Source: Photorhabdus akhurstii (lineage in GTDB: Bacteria > Pseudomonadota > Gammaproteobacteria > Enterobacterales > Enterobacteriaceae). Taken from it: 64,000 nt of DNA. Of this stretch, positions 36,411-46,248 are shown piece after piece. The stretch spans positions 1 to 64,000 of the forward strand of contig NZ_RCWE01000011.1 of the NCBI RefSeq assembly GCF_018448925.1. The letters run 5' to 3'. The notes beneath the pieces were generated by a model that saw only the letters and a program-made list of their open reading frames with translations, had not been told where the DNA came from and made no database searches. Position numbers and translations under genes: made by a program. Position 1 is the stretch's first letter, and every line of letters starts with the position of its first letter.

Positions 36411-37467
36411 GTCGATTGCGGTGTTCTGTCTGACGCCGGGAGGGGTCAGACTGGTACATCGGTTGCAAGCTCATCTTCCTCTGACCTGTTTTACCAGCGA
36501 AAAGTTGTTGGAGCCGGGGTTTACGCCTTTTAATGGCAGCTTTGGCGACACGTTGCGCGAAGCATTTAAATGTTATTCGGCGCTGGTGGTGGTGGCTGCG
36601 CTTGGCATCACGGTACGCATGCTTGCGCCAATCATAAACGACAAAATGCATGATCCCGCTGTGGTGGTGATTGATGAAGGTGGTCAGCATGTTATCAGTC
36701 TGTTATCCGGTCATGTGGGTGGGGCTAACGCGTTGACTCACCATTTGGCGGCGTTATTGGGGGCTGATCCGGTGATTACAACTGCCACGGATGTTAATGG
36801 GATGGCGGCGTTAGACACCCTTGCCACTCAATTAGATGCCGATATGCAGGATTTTCGCCACGTGGTGAAGGTGATAAATCAAATGTTGGTCAGTGGTCAA
36901 AAAGTGGGGTTGTGGTGGGATGAGCCACTACTTAACGAACGTGAGCAGTGTGATACCCGGGGTTTTGTCCCGGTAGCGAGTCTGGAGGAATTGCCAGAAC
37001 TGGATGCGCTGGTGTGTATCACATTGCGAGATTCGTTGCCGGAATTGTCTCTGCCGGGATTGTCTCTGCCGGTTTACAAACTGGTGCCGAAACGAGTGGT
37101 GGCCGGGATTGGTTGTCGCCGGGATACGCCATTGCAAACAGTGATTGAGCTATTGCAGCAACAGATGGCGGAAAACCATTTCGATCTGATGGCGTTGCGG
37201 GCCATCGGCAGTGTTGTCATTAAAAAGGATGAACCGGCGCTGAATCAACTTGCACAGCGTTGGCGCGTACCGTTTGAGTTGTTCAGTGTTAATGAATTAA
37301 GTCTTCATGAGCAACGCTTTCCTGCTTCCGATTTTGTCCGCCAGACGATAGGAATTGGCAGTGTTTCACAACCTGTCGCCTGGTTGATGAGCGAAGGAAA
37401 ATTGGTTGGTCGGACCTTGCGTCAGCAGGGCGTCACTATCACTTTGGGGGTATCACAATCATGTTAA
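36391..37467 (+). CDS. cbiG: Cobalt-precorrin-5A hydrolase
   Basis: 358 residues from ATG 36391. Opens the lactone of cobalt-precorrin-5A and releases acetaldehyde. Contains '[17 protein letters not shown]', '[20 protein letters not shown]' with '[12 protein letters not shown]', and the C-terminal domain starting '[17 protein letters not shown]'. The frame is open further upstream inside cbiF, but the N-terminal family match begins at MNIAGHES. Confidence 0.93.
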   Translation: MNIAGHESIAVFCLTPGGVRLVHRLQAHLPLTCFTSEKLLEPGFTPFNGSFGDTLREAFKCYSALVVVAALGITVRMLAPIINDKMHDPAVVVIDEGGQHVISLLSGHVGGANALTHHLAALLGADPVITTATDVNGMAALDTLATQLDADMQDFRHVVKVINQMLVSGQKVGLWWDEPLLNEREQCDTRGFVPVASLEELPELDALVCITLRDSLPELSLPGLSLPVYKLVPKRVVAGIGCRRDTPLQTVIELLQQQMAENHFDLMALRAIGSVVIKKDEPALNQLAQRWRVPFELFSVNELSLHEQRFPASDFVRQTIGIGSVSQPVAWLMSEGKLVGRTLRQQGVTITLGVSQSC

Positions 37468-38186
37468 CGGTAATCGGTATTGGACCAGGCAATGAATCCA
37501 TGATGACGCAGGAGGCCATTGAGGCGATCCGCGAAGCTGAAATTATTGTCGGCTATAAAACCTACACCCATTTGGTTAAACATCTAACGATGGATAAAGA
37601 AGTGATTAAGACCGGGATGTGCAAGGAGATTGAACGCTGCCAGAGAGCGATCGATCTGGCGTTGTCCGGCCGTAAAGTCGCTTTGATCAGCAGTGGTGAT
37701 GCAGGAATTTATGGCATGGCGGGTTTAGTGCTGGAATTGGTTTGCCAGCAACAATGTGATCTTGAAGTTAGGTTGGTCGCCGGGATCACCGCCAGTATTG
37801 CCGCGGCGTCGTTGTTGGGCGCGCCATTGATGCATGATTTTTGTCATATCAGTTTAAGTGATTTGCTAACGCCGTGGCCGATGATTGAGAAACGTGTTAT
37901 TGCCGCCGCGCAAGCGGATTTTGTTATTTGCTTCTATAACCCACGTAGCCGTGGCCGGGAAGGGCATCTTGCCAAAGCATTTGAACTTATGCGGCCGTGG
38001 AAAGCAGCACAGACGCCGGTTGGCGTAGTAAAAGCGGCGGGACGTAAAAAACAGGATAAATGGATTACCACGTTTGGCGAGATGGATTTCTCCCCGGTGG
38101 ATATGACCAGTTTGGTGATCGTTGGCAATCAAACGACCTATTGCCGTGACGGATTGATGATCACGCCGCGGGGGTATGAATTATGA
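37461..38186 (+). CDS. cbiH: Cobalt-precorrin-3B C17-methyltransferase
   Basis: 241 residues: '[18 protein letters not shown]', 'YKTYTHLV', 'ALISSGDAGIYGMAGLVLE' and 'DFVICFYNPRSRGREGHL'. Catalyses methylation at C17 with ring contraction. Overlaps cbiG by 7 and cbiJ by 4 bases. Confidence 0.95.
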   Translation: MLTVIGIGPGNESMMTQEAIEAIREAEIIVGYKTYTHLVKHLTMDKEVIKTGMCKEIERCQRAIDLALSGRKVALISSGDAGIYGMAGLVLELVCQQQCDLEVRLVAGITASIAAASLLGAPLMHDFCHISLSDLLTPWPMIEKRVIAAAQADFVICFYNPRSRGREGHLAKAFELMRPWKAAQTPVGVVKAAGRKKQDKWITTFGEMDFSPVDMTSLVIVGNQTTYCRDGLMITPRGYEL

Positions 38187-38968
38187 GCCATCCGGCTATC
38201 CATGTTTTTGGCGGAACCAGTGATGCCCGGTTGCTCTGTCAGGCGCTAGACGCAGCAGGGGCACGTTATCGGCTCTCTGTCGCGACTGATGCAGGGAGAC
38301 AACTGGCGGGTGATATTCGGGGAGATGTGGTGGTGGGGCGAATGGATGCCGAGGCGATGGTGGATTACTTTGATCGGCATAAGGTACGTTGGGTGATTGA
38401 TGCTTCCCATCCTTACGCAGATGCACTAAGCCGAAACGTGATTACAGCTTGTCGTCGTTTGTCACTGCGGCTTACTCGTTATCAGCGGCCCAGTGAGATT
38501 GACTTACTGAGCCATCCACTGTTGCACAAAGTGAATAGTATAGAGGCGGCTTGCGACGTTGCCCGGACACTAGGGCAACGGATCTTGCTGACCACCGGCA
38601 GTAAGCAACTGGAGCTATATCAGCGTTTACTACCGGGAAAAACGTTGTTGGTACGGGTATTGCCGACCGCCGAGGTGTTGATTCAGTGTGAAGCGTTAGG
38701 ATTGGGGGTTGATCATATTATCGCGTTGCGCGGGCCATTTACGGCTGAATTCAATCATGCAGTGTATGAATTTTGTCACCCTGATGTGGTGATCACAAAA
38801 GAGTCTGGGGCCGAGGGGGGATATCAACAGAAAGTCGCTCCCTGCTTGGCACTTAATATTCCCTGTATTGTGGTGTGCCGACCTACACCGACTTTACCGG
38901 GAGATGACGGAGAGCAGATTAGTTCGCTGGATGAGTTTGTCCAACACCTAGCCAATTGGCAGGAATAA
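38183..38968 (+). CDS. cbiJ: Cobalt-precorrin-6A reductase
   Basis: 261 residues. 'HVFGGTSDARLLCQAL' at the N-terminus, 'WVIDASHPYADALSRN' and 'VVITKESGAEGGYQQKVAP' are the family segments. Reduces the macrocycle with a nicotinamide cofactor. Confidence 0.95.
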   Translation: MSHPAIHVFGGTSDARLLCQALDAAGARYRLSVATDAGRQLAGDIRGDVVVGRMDAEAMVDYFDRHKVRWVIDASHPYADALSRNVITACRRLSLRLTRYQRPSEIDLLSHPLLHKVNSIEAACDVARTLGQRILLTTGSKQLELYQRLLPGKTLLVRVLPTAEVLIQCEALGLGVDHIIALRGPFTAEFNHAVYEFCHPDVVITKESGAEGGYQQKVAPCLALNIPCIVVCRPTPTLPGDDGEQISSLDEFVQHLANWQE

Positions 38969-38981
38969 TGAGGGCAATAAA

Positions 38982-39776
38982 ATGAAAAAAGCACTATTAA
39001 TCATCAGTTTTGGTACCAGCTATCATCAAACCCGACAAAAGAATATTGATGTCTGTGAACAACAACTGGCAGCGGCTTACCGTGATCGTGATCTGTATCG
39101 TGCATTCACCTCAGAGATGATCATCCGTAAATTAAAAAGACGTGATGGCCTACAGGTGGATAATCCACGTCAGGCGTTGGAGCGTTTGGTCAATGAGGGG
39201 TATCAGGATGTCGCTATTCAATCCCTGCATGTCATCAATGGTGACGAATATGAAAAGATCGTCAATGAAATGCGTTCCTTTAGCGATCATTTCCAACGAT
39301 TAGTAGTAGGTACACCGCTGCTTAACAGCTTTGCCGATTATCAACAACTGCTTGTTGCCCTGAAAAGTCAGATGCCGCCGTTAGCTGAGGATGAACGCGT
39401 GGTGTTTATGGGGCATGGCGCAACCCATCATGCCTTTTCTGCCTATGCGTGCCTTGATCATCTTATGAGCGCACATAATTTCCCGGCGTTGGTTGGCGCG
39501 GTGGAGAGCTACCCGGAAATCGACCAGATCATTATTCGCTTGCGGCATCAGGCGGTGCGTAAAGTACATTTGATGCCATTAATGATAGTGGCCGGCGATC
39601 ATGCGATTAACGACATGGCATCAGACGAGCCGGATTCGTGGCGTTCTCAACTGGAAGCTGTTGGGATCAAAACCCAATCTTGGTTACAGGGATTAGGTGA
39701 AAATCCGTTGATTCGCCAGATGTTCGTTCAACACCTGGCGGACGCATTACAGGCAGAACAACAGGAGGTGGTGTGA
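38982..39776 (+). CDS. cbiK: Sirohydrochlorin cobaltochelatase
   Basis: 264 residues. Inserts cobalt into sirohydrochlorin, the entry step of the anaerobic route. 'KKALLIISFGTSYHQTRQK' opens the protein; metal-binding His are in 'VFMGHGATHHAF' and 'LMPLMIVAGDHAINDM'. Separated from cbiJ by 13 bases. Its presence, with CbiD and CbiG, shows the early-cobalt pathway. Confidence 0.95.
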   Translation: MKKALLIISFGTSYHQTRQKNIDVCEQQLAAAYRDRDLYRAFTSEMIIRKLKRRDGLQVDNPRQALERLVNEGYQDVAIQSLHVINGDEYEKIVNEMRSFSDHFQRLVVGTPLLNSFADYQQLLVALKSQMPPLAEDERVVFMGHGATHHAFSAYACLDHLMSAHNFPALVGAVESYPEIDQIIIRLRHQAVRKVHLMPLMIVAGDHAINDMASDEPDSWRSQLEAVGIKTQSWLQGLGENPLIRQMFVQHLADALQAEQQEVV

Positions 39777-40489
39777 TGAATGGAAGACTTTATGCTATAG
39801 GCGTTGGTCCGGGCGCCAGTGATTTAGTTACCGTACGTGCAGCTCGAATACTCGCTCGCCTTGATGTGCTTTATGCCCCCGCAGGGCGTAAAGGGGGAGA
39901 TAGTCTGGCGCTCTCCATTGTGCGTGAATACCTGTTGCCCCACACGGAAATTCGTACCTGCCATTTTCCGATGAACAGTAATGGCGAAGAGAAACAGGCA
40001 GTATGGGATGAAGTGGCGCAACAACTACAAGATGAAGTCGCAAAAGGGCAGCAAGTCGGTTTTATTACCCTTGGTGATGCCATGTTATTCAGTACTTGGG
40101 TCTTTTTACTGGCGCGAATTGGTCGGCAGGAGTGGCTGGAAATTGTCCCAGGTATCACCTCTTTTGCCGCGATTGCCGCGCGTACCGTACTGCCACTGGC
40201 GATGGAACAGCAATCAATGGCGATAATGTCTTGTACTGCGCCGGAAGCCGAGCTGGAGCAGGCGCTGCAAACACATGATTGCGTGGTGCTGATGAAAGTT
40301 TATAACCGTTTTGCCACTGTGAGTGCGTTGTTGGCACGCCTGAATTTGTTTGAACATGCCCTATTAATGGCGGATGCGACATTGCCAAGTGAGCAATGCT
40401 GGCGCCGTTTGGATCAGGTGGACGCCGATCAGAAATTACCTTATTTCTCCACCATTTTAGTGAATAAACAGTGGCATACTGAGAAATAA
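39776..40489 (+). CDS. cbiL: Cobalt-precorrin-2 C20-methyltransferase
   Basis: 237 residues from the ATG that overlaps the cbiK stop (TGATG). 'LYAIGVGPGASDLVTVRAA', 'VGFITLGDAMLFSTWVF' and 'IVPGITSFAAIAA' identify it. In Salmonella cbiMNQO (cobalt import) follow; here there is an ERIC element and then cbiP. Confidence 0.95.
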   Translation: MNGRLYAIGVGPGASDLVTVRAARILARLDVLYAPAGRKGGDSLALSIVREYLLPHTEIRTCHFPMNSNGEEKQAVWDEVAQQLQDEVAKGQQVGFITLGDAMLFSTWVFLLARIGRQEWLEIVPGITSFAAIAARTVLPLAMEQQSMAIMSCTAPEAELEQALQTHDCVVLMKVYNRFATVSALLARLNLFEHALLMADATLPSEQCWRRLDQVDADQKLPYFSTILVNKQWHTEK

Positions 40490-40624
40490 GTGCTGGTTAT
40501 GGCAGCAAAAAATATTCATTGGGTTGGCAATGGCGGCGAATATTGACGAATTGGAGACAGTTGATCGCCGGGTCAACCCTTTCCATCAGATAAAGGGTGA
40601 TTGCGAATTAAGAGCGCTGCGGTA
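40490..40624. other. Short spacer where cbiMNQO would lie in Salmonella-type operons
   Basis: No remnant of a cobalt transporter is recognisable in any frame between cbiL and the ERIC element. Confidence 0.5.
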
Positions 40625-40751
40625 TATACCCTATAAATTTCAAGATGGATCGCGGCGGCAAGGGAGTGAATCCCCGGGAGCATAGATAACTATGTGACCG
40701 TGGTGAGCGAGCGCAACCAACAAAGAGGCAACTTGAAAGATGACGGGTATA
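40625..40751 (+). repeat. ERIC element, copy 2, between cbiL and cbiP
   Basis: 127 bases, TATACCC at the left and GGGTATA at the right end, with the central GAATCCCCGGGAGCATAG / TATGTGACCGTGGTGAGC palindrome. It ends 50 bases before the cbiP start and is co-transcribed if the operon is continuous. Confidence 0.9.
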
Positions 40752-40801
40752 AAACTGAGGAGCCGCTTTTTGCTCTACTACACCAATATAAAGGAGATAG
40801 C

Positions 40802-42343
40802 ATGATGGGCTTGTCTTTAATGTTGCAGGGTACGGCATCTGATGTTGGGAAAAGTGTATTGGTTGCGGGATTGTGCCGTATCTTTGTTCAAGATGGTTAT
40901 CGCTGCGCACCGTTTAAATCACAGAATATGGCGCTGAATTCTGGTATCACTATTAACGGTGAAGAGATGGGAAGGGCGCAGATTTTTCAGGCAGAGGCGG
41001 CAGGTATTGAGCCTGACGTACGGATGAACCCAGTATTGCTAAAACCCACCAGCGAGCGTAAAGCTCAAGTTGTGTTGATGGGAAAAGTGGCCTGTAGCAT
41101 GAATGCGGTGGAGTATCACCAATACAAGCCCAGTTTACAGCAGCAAATTTGTGAGGTTTTTCACAGTCTGGCCCGTGAATATGACGTCATTGTGCTAGAA
41201 GGTGCTGGCAGCCCGGCTGAAATCAATCTGCGAGATCGAGATATAGTCAATATGGGGATGGCGGAGATGGTGGATGCTCCTGTGCTGTTGGTAGCGGATA
41301 TCGATCGCGGCGGTGTATTTGCGGCCATCTATGGCACGTTGGCGCTACTACGCCCGGAGGAGAAAGCGCGGGTAAAAGGGGTGATCATCAATAAATTCCG
41401 AGGTGATATCAGTTTGCTCCAGCCGGGTATTGAACAGATTGAAGCCTTGACCGGAGTGCCGGTATTGGGAGTCATGCCTTGGTTGAATATTGATCTGGAA
41501 GATGAAGACGGCGTAGCGCTACAAACCGGCAAATATGATGGCGCGACAGAAAAGGCGCTAGATATTGCTGTGATTCGTTTGCCCCATATTGCTAATTTTA
41601 CTGACTTTAACGCGCTGGCGGTGCAACCGGATGTTCGTTTGCGTTATGTAACTCAACCATCAGCGTTGCAGCCGTCAGATCTGATTATCTTGCCCGGTAG
41701 CAAAAACACGTTGGGAGATTTGCAATGGTTGAGGCAGAACGGGTTAGCGGATGCCTTGTTAACGGCACATCAGGCGGGTATTCCGGTTATCGGTATCTGC
41801 GGTGGTTATCAAATGTTGGGGAAACGGATCATTGATGGCGTGGAATCGGGTATTGAACAGATGGAGGGCCTTGGATTGCTGGATATGGAAACCCGCTTTG
41901 CCCACGAAAAAGTAACGACTAGGGTAAACGGTAAGAGCTTGTCAGCATTGCCGGGCTTGCTGTCAGACTGCATTGATCAGCCTATTCGCGGTTATGAAAT
42001 TCATATGGGCAACTCGATACTGGGAGCAGATGCAACCCCGTTTGCTTGTATTACCGAGCGTAACGGCCAGTCCGGTGGTTGGTGTGATGGGGCGGTTAAT
42101 CGACAGGGCAGTGTGATGGGCAGTTATATTCATGGTTTATTTGATAGCGCTAATTTTACCCGCGCTCTGCTTAACGCTTTGCGTCAGCGCAAAGGATTGG
42201 CGGCTTACCAAGGGGAAATACTGGATTATACCCACTACAAACAGACTCAGTTTGACCTTCTGGCGAAAGCCATGCGCGAACATCTGGATATAGAACGGAT
42301 TTATCAGTGTATGAAAACCCATCGACAAGGTTCAGCTCCGTGA
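40802..42343 (+). CDS. cbiP: Cobyric acid synthase
   Basis: 513 residues from ATG 40802 (AAGGAG upstream); the open frame upstream crosses the ERIC element and is not coding. Amidates positions b, d, e and g. N-terminal '[20 protein letters not shown]' and '[19 protein letters not shown]', C-terminal glutaminase with Cys in '[12 protein letters not shown]' and His in 'GSYIHGLFD'. Confidence 0.95.
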   Translation: MMGLSLMLQGTASDVGKSVLVAGLCRIFVQDGYRCAPFKSQNMALNSGITINGEEMGRAQIFQAEAAGIEPDVRMNPVLLKPTSERKAQVVLMGKVACSMNAVEYHQYKPSLQQQICEVFHSLAREYDVIVLEGAGSPAEINLRDRDIVNMGMAEMVDAPVLLVADIDRGGVFAAIYGTLALLRPEEKARVKGVIINKFRGDISLLQPGIEQIEALTGVPVLGVMPWLNIDLEDEDGVALQTGKYDGATEKALDIAVIRLPHIANFTDFNALAVQPDVRLRYVTQPSALQPSDLIILPGSKNTLGDLQWLRQNGLADALLTAHQAGIPVIGICGGYQMLGKRIIDGVESGIEQMEGLGLLDMETRFAHEKVTTRVNGKSLSALPGLLSDCIDQPIRGYEIHMGNSILGADATPFACITERNGQSGGWCDGAVNRQGSVMGSYIHGLFDSANFTRALLNALRQRKGLAAYQGEILDYTHYKQTQFDLLAKAMREHLDIERIYQCMKTHRQGSAP

Positions 42344-42885
42344 TTTTGATCACTGGCGGGGCGCGTAGTGGTAAAAGTGTGCTGGCGGAGAGGCTGGCGG
42401 CACAAGCGAGTGAACAGGTGTTGTATATTGCGACTGCCGTAGTGACAGACAGTGAAATGGCTGAACGTATACGACTGCACCGCGAAAGTCGTCCGGCTCA
42501 TTGGCGTATATGGGAGGGCTATCGCGATCTCGGTGCGGTTATCTCGACGCAAACCCGACCGGGAGAAGCAGTTATCTTAGAATGTATCACCACCTTAATT
42601 ACCAACCTATTATTTGAGCAAGCCGGAGAGACGCCACCTGAACAAATGGATTTTGCGGTATTGGAGGTGGGAATTCAGCAGCAAATTAGCGATCTGCTAG
42701 TAGCTTGTACTTGCATGACTTCCCCGATATATCTGGTCACTAACGAACTGGGAATGGGCATTGTGCCGGAGAACCGTCTGGCTCGCCATTTCCGCGATAT
42801 TGCCGGAAGGGTTAACCAGCGGCTGGCGGCGGCTGCCAGTGAAGTATTTTTGATGGTATCGGGAATTGAGGTAAAAATTAAATGA
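42340..42885 (+). CDS. cobU: Adenosylcobinamide kinase / guanylyltransferase
   Basis: 181 residues from GTG 42340, which overlaps the cbiP stop (GTGA); this gives exactly the length of the Salmonella enzyme, whereas the open frame from 42307 adds an unrelated leader. P-loop '[19 protein letters not shown]', then '[20 protein letters not shown]' and '[19 protein letters not shown]'. Activates adenosylcobinamide to the GDP form. Confidence 0.9.
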   Translation: MILITGGARSGKSVLAERLAAQASEQVLYIATAVVTDSEMAERIRLHRESRPAHWRIWEGYRDLGAVISTQTRPGEAVILECITTLITNLLFEQAGETPPEQMDFAVLEVGIQQQISDLLVACTCMTSPIYLVTNELGMGIVPENRLARHFRDIAGRVNQRLAAAASEVFLMVSGIEVKIK

Positions 42886-43628
42886 ATCTGCGCTTGTTTC
42901 TTGCCACCTTACAATTTATGACTCGCATTCCGGTACCATCGCGCTGGACACAGGGATTAGAAATCGATCACTACGTGCGTGGCATAGCGAGTTTTCCATT
43001 GGTTGGATTGATTGTCGGTATGCTTGCAGCGGCGGTTTTTACCTTGCTGGCTCCCTGGAGTGGTGCGCCTTTGGCGGCACTGGGTTACGTATTAGCGCTG
43101 GCGTTGTTAACCGGGGCGCTTCATCTTGATGGTTTAGCGGATACCTGTGATGGCGTATTTTCTGCCCGTAAACGGGAAAGGATGCTAGAGATTATGCGTG
43201 ATAGCCGTTTGGGAACCAATGGTGGGTTGGCATTGATCTTTCTCATTTTGGCGAAAGTGCTGGTGGTGAGCGAATTATCTCTGCGTGGCGCTTCTATGCT
43301 GATGGCTTTAACTGCTGCGTCAGTGGCGGGCAGGAGTGCGATTATCTTGTTAATGTACCGCCAGCGTTGTGCTCGTGAAGGCGTTGGGTTAGGGAACCTT
43401 TATATCGGGCGGGTTAACGGTTGTCAGACAGTGTTGACATTGTTCGGTGGGACAATATTGATTGCTCTACTGATGCGATGGTCTGGTGTGTTGGCATTGG
43501 CGATCACGCTGTTGATTATTGGGTTGCTGGCGGTGTATCTGCGCCGCCGTTTAGGCGGTCAGACCGGTGATACCCTTGGTGCATCAGTGGAAGTCGGGGA
43601 GTTGGTGTTTTTACTGGCGCTACTGTGA
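42882..43628 (+). CDS. cobS: Adenosylcobalamin-5'-phosphate synthase (cobalamin synthase)
   Basis: 248 residues, membrane protein. '[19 protein letters not shown]' at the start, '[18 protein letters not shown]' with '[19 protein letters not shown]' contain the conserved acidic Mg-binding residues. Joins alpha-ribazole (phosphate) to adenosylcobinamide-GDP. The operon is interrupted after this gene by a phage-like island. Confidence 0.95.
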   Translation: MNLRLFLATLQFMTRIPVPSRWTQGLEIDHYVRGIASFPLVGLIVGMLAAAVFTLLAPWSGAPLAALGYVLALALLTGALHLDGLADTCDGVFSARKRERMLEIMRDSRLGTNGGLALIFLILAKVLVVSELSLRGASMLMALTAASVAGRSAIILLMYRQRCAREGVGLGNLYIGRVNGCQTVLTLFGGTILIALLMRWSGVLALAITLLIIGLLAVYLRRRLGGQTGDTLGASVEVGELVFLLALL

Positions 43629-43674
43629 GTAACCTCCTAACAGAATGTCCAACTCCCTAATCTTACGCTAATCA

Positions 43675-43980
43675 TTAGCTGGCTGAGAGAATAACAGTAA
43701 TAGGTGCATAATGCTTACGGGCGGAAATCTGGCGACTTTCCCAGCGATCATGAGCTGCTTGAAGGTTAATCCAAAAATCCTCATCCGTTTCAAATAAACC
43801 GGCTAATTGCGTGGCTTCTGCAACGGATAGGCGCCGGGAATTATTCACAATTTGGCCGATAACCTTGCGAGAAACACCCATCGCATTCGCCAACTGTTGT
43901 TGAGTTATTTTCAAGGGTTTCAAAAACTCTTCAGCCAACATTTCACCTACAGTGGTAGGTTCTGCTGTTCTGGTATCCAT
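43675..43980 (-). CDS. higA: HigA-type antitoxin without an intact toxin beside it
   Basis: 101 residues from ATG 43980 (AGGAAAC upstream). 'TVGEMLAEEFLKPLKITQQQ' with 'LANAMGVSRKVIGQIVNNSR' is the HTH of HigA-family antidotes; 'LFETDEDFWINLQAAHD' follows. HigB normally precedes HigA; the 200 bases upstream here hold no intact toxin. It belongs to the island between cobS and cobC. Confidence 0.8.
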   Translation of the reverse strand: MDTRTAEPTTVGEMLAEEFLKPLKITQQQLANAMGVSRKVIGQIVNNSRRLSVAEATQLAGLFETDEDFWINLQAAHDRWESRQISARKHYAPITVILSAS

Positions 43981-44060
43981 AAAGTTTCCTGTGAAATCCA
44001 AGAGGAATAATAAAACCATATTTACTTCACGTTCTCTGCCTTTCTTCTTTTTTGTCAGTA

Positions 44061-44183
44061 TCAATCTTTGCTCATTGGCTTGTTGTTGGAGGTTCTGACC
44101 GTTTGATCTGTAAACTCCGCATATGCTGAAAGCGTTAGCGTTGGGTGGTATGGCAGGCAGAAAACAACAGGGCAATCGGGCAT
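44061..44183 (-). pseudogene. Fragment resembling a phage Icd/Ash-type protein
   Basis: Forty residues reading MPDCPVVFCLPYHPTLTLSA then 'YAEFTDQTVRTSNNKPMSK'. The 'PTLTLSAYAEFTDQTVR' part resembles the end of small P4/P2-like phage Icd-like proteins. The usual N-terminus is missing. Identification is by memory of the motif and weak. Confidence 0.35.
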
Positions 44184-44324
44184 TTTTATAACAATAGGTT
44201 TAGGTCTTTTAGCTGGCATAGTTTATTCTTCCCAAGTCCTTATCCGGATTTCGTCCAGATTTAACTGGATTTCGTCGTACTTTAAGGTCTCCAGGTGGAG
44301 GTTTCAACATGAGGATGATCTCCT

Positions 44325-44516
44325 GTGGGAGTCTTGTCAAACGGTTATGCGGAAAAACTTAAACTCATTAGAAAAGCAGAGGGGCTAACGAAAGTTGCAT
44401 TTGCAAAAGAATTAGGATTGGGTTTGCGTACTGTAAAAAATTATGAAACGGGGCATATACCCTATGGATTTCAAGATGCATCGCGACGGCAAGGGAGCGA
44501 ATCCCCGGGAGCATAG
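44325..44516 (+). pseudogene. HTH (XRE-type) regulator cut off by an ERIC element
   Basis: The first 44 codons encode 'GYAEKLKLIRKAEGLTKVAF' and 'AKELGLGLRTVKNYETG', a helix-turn-helix. At 44456 the reading frame enters an ERIC element and stops at 44516 inside it, so the C-terminal part of the regulator is lost or replaced by 19 ERIC-encoded residues. Possibly a former phage repressor. Confidence 0.6.
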
Positions 44517-44582
44517 CAAACTATGTGACCGGGGTGAGTGAGCGCAGCCAACAAAGAGGCAACTTGAAAGACGACGGGTATA
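44456..44582 (+). repeat. ERIC element, copy 3, inside the HTH gene
   Basis: 127 bases with TATACCC and GGGTATA ends and the central GAATCCCCGGGAGCATAG / TATGTGACCGGGGTGAGT palindrome. It lies in the coding frame of an HTH gene. Confidence 0.9.
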
Positions 44583-44668
44583 AAGATATACATACGTTGG
44601 GAGCGTGGTTCCCCTTTGTTTATAAGTTAAGAAACTCATTAAACGAAAACATTTATAGTAGTGATTAA

Positions 44669-45019
44669 ATGAAAGACAAAAACAAACTTATTAAGAAGTT
44701 GGAAACAATAAATGCTGATACTTTCTTCAAGTTCTTGGACGCGAAGAAAGTAACTCGAATATGCCCGATGTGCCACAGTGTTGGTGAGCAAGTTATTGCT
44801 GAGACAAGCAAAGCTGCGGTTGCTGACTTGCTTCATGGGCAATCGGTTAGCAAAACATTTGTTACTTTTTTCAGACACGCACCAGAACAACCTACCGACA
44901 GTGATGCTAATTATTATTATAAACTCAGCTGTGATAATTGTGGCTATATTACCACTCATGAGGTCAGATCTGTGCTTCATTGGTTGAGTCAGCAAGAGAA
45001 GGGATCTCATGATGAGTAA
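44669..45019 (+). CDS. Zinc-ribbon-like hypothetical protein
   Basis: 116 residues. 'VTRICPMCHSVGEQVIAE' and 'YYKLSCDNCGYITTHEVRSV' give two CxxC pairs about 55 residues apart, fitting a zinc ribbon. The rest is helical. Probably a phage-derived small DNA- or RNA-associated protein; no family recognised. Its 3' end overlaps an open stretch leading to the next gene. Confidence 0.6.
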   Translation: MKDKNKLIKKLETINADTFFKFLDAKKVTRICPMCHSVGEQVIAETSKAAVADLLHGQSVSKTFVTFFRHAPEQPTDSDANYYYKLSCDNCGYITTHEVRSVLHWLSQQEKGSHDE

Positions 45020-45062
45020 TATATCTTATATGAATAGTACTAAACGTAAAGGGGGTGATGAT

Positions 45063-45302
45063 ATGGATACTACCCGTAATGATGGCGGTGATGGCGGCAG
45101 TTTAGAGCCAAGAGTGGCGCGTCTTGAATCAGATGTCATGCAAATAAAGATAGAGTTAACCAAGCTAACAACTCGATCTGAAGAGTTTGCGACAAAAGGC
45201 GATCTACATAAAGAAATCAGTGCACAGACGAAGTGGTTAGCTGCAACCATAATTGGTACCGCTGGGTTGGCATTAGCTGTGGCTCGTTATTTGTTTGGGT
45301 GA
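45063..45302 (+). CDS. Coiled-coil membrane-anchored phage-type protein
   Basis: 79 residues from ATG 45063 (strong GGGGGTG site); an earlier ATG at 45009 is possible. 'EPRVARLESDVMQIKIELTK' and following heptads form a coiled coil, and 'WLAATIIGTAGLALAVARYL' is a single C-terminal membrane segment. The layout resembles small phage or conjugative-element proteins of the XhlA kind. Function unknown. Confidence 0.6.
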   Translation: MDTTRNDGGDGGSLEPRVARLESDVMQIKIELTKLTTRSEEFATKGDLHKEISAQTKWLAATIIGTAGLALAVARYLFG

Positions 45303-45321
45303 AATTTCTGGTAGACATTTT

Positions 45322-45586
45322 GTGAGTGTATCCAAACTGGATAGCGGGCAGTACCTTGCTGATGTTCGCCCGCAAGGGCAAGCATATTCGTAAGTGCTTC
45401 GGCACAAAGTCCGAAGCGCAACAGTATGAACGTTGGGTAATCGCTACCCAAAACGGTATTAAATCAATGATTCCCAATCTAGCAAAAAGGCTGGCGAGAC
45501 ATGTACTACGACACACATTCGCAAGTCATTTTATGATGAATGGGGGTAACATGCTAAAAAACGAGTCTGAATCTACGTGTTTCTGA
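45322..45586 (+). pseudogene. P2-type phage integrase remnant
   Basis: Three pieces of one integrase lie in a row: 'VSKLDSGQYLADVRPQG' in the frame starting at GTG 45322, then after a frame change 'KHIRKCFGTKSEAQQYERWV', both from the N-terminal arm-binding domain, and then, after a deletion of the central part, 'RHVLRHTFASHFMMNGGN', the catalytic R-H-x-x-R region. The end is replaced by unrelated residues. It is not functional and marks the right side of the island inserted in the cob operon. Confidence 0.75.
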
Positions 45587-45626
45587 ATTAACTGCTCTAA
45601 AAAACATCTGAGGTAGAGTAACAACA

Positions 45627-46244
45627 ATGCGACTATTTTTGGTTCGGCACGGTCAGACGGAAGCGAATCTGAGTGGTGTTTTCTGTGGTATGACGGATGT
45701 GGCGTTGACTGAAACGGGGATAAATCAGGCTCGGCAAGTTGCCCGCTATCTATCGTCAGTGGCATTTTCGCAAGCGATAAGCAGCACATTACGGCGGGCG
45801 CGTCATACTGCGGAGATTATTCTGGCCGGTCATTCGCTGTCAGCTACCATTGATACGCAACTCAATGAGATGCATTTTGGCGTATGGGAAATGCGCCATC
45901 ACCGCGATTTGCAACATGAAGACGCCGAAGCTTGGGCTGCTTGGTTAGCGGATTGGCAACAGGCAGCACCGACCGGAGGGGAAACCTTTCCGGCATTTGC
46001 GGCCCGGATAGAAAATGTGGTTCAGCATCTGCTGATACAAGAAAGTCAGCATAATCTGTTATTAGTCGCTCATCAGGGGGTATTGGGCTTGTTGCTGGCG
46101 CGTCTGCTGGCTATGCCGCCTGCTGCTATGTGGCACTTTCATTTTGAACAGGGAACGTACAGTGTAGTGGAAATTCAACATGGATTGACTACCTTGCGCA
46201 CATTTAATAACCGGAGTGACTGGCAGCTTGAGACACGGAAATAA
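45627..46244 (+). CDS. cobC: Alpha-ribazole-5'-phosphate phosphatase
   Basis: 205 residues of the histidine phosphatase family: '[19 protein letters not shown]' contains the phospho-His motif RHG, with '[15 protein letters not shown]' and '[17 protein letters not shown]' later. Removes phosphate from alpha-ribazole phosphate or cobalamin phosphate. Followed after 4 bases by cobT. Confidence 0.88.
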   Translation: MRLFLVRHGQTEANLSGVFCGMTDVALTETGINQARQVARYLSSVAFSQAISSTLRRARHTAEIILAGHSLSATIDTQLNEMHFGVWEMRHHRDLQHEDAEAWAAWLADWQQAAPTGGETFPAFAARIENVVQHLLIQESQHNLLLVAHQGVLGLLLARLLAMPPAAMWHFHFEQGTYSVVEIQHGLTTLRTFNNRSDWQLETRK

Positions 46245-46248
46245 CACC

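Noticed and set aside
40694-40801. N-terminal extension of cbiP across an ERIC element
   Set aside because: The extension is encoded by the repeat; a good ribosome site and family start are at 40802.
43981-44175. Possible HigB toxin upstream of the HigA-like gene
   Set aside because: No reading frame shows the HigB motifs; the sequence fits an Icd-like phage fragment better.
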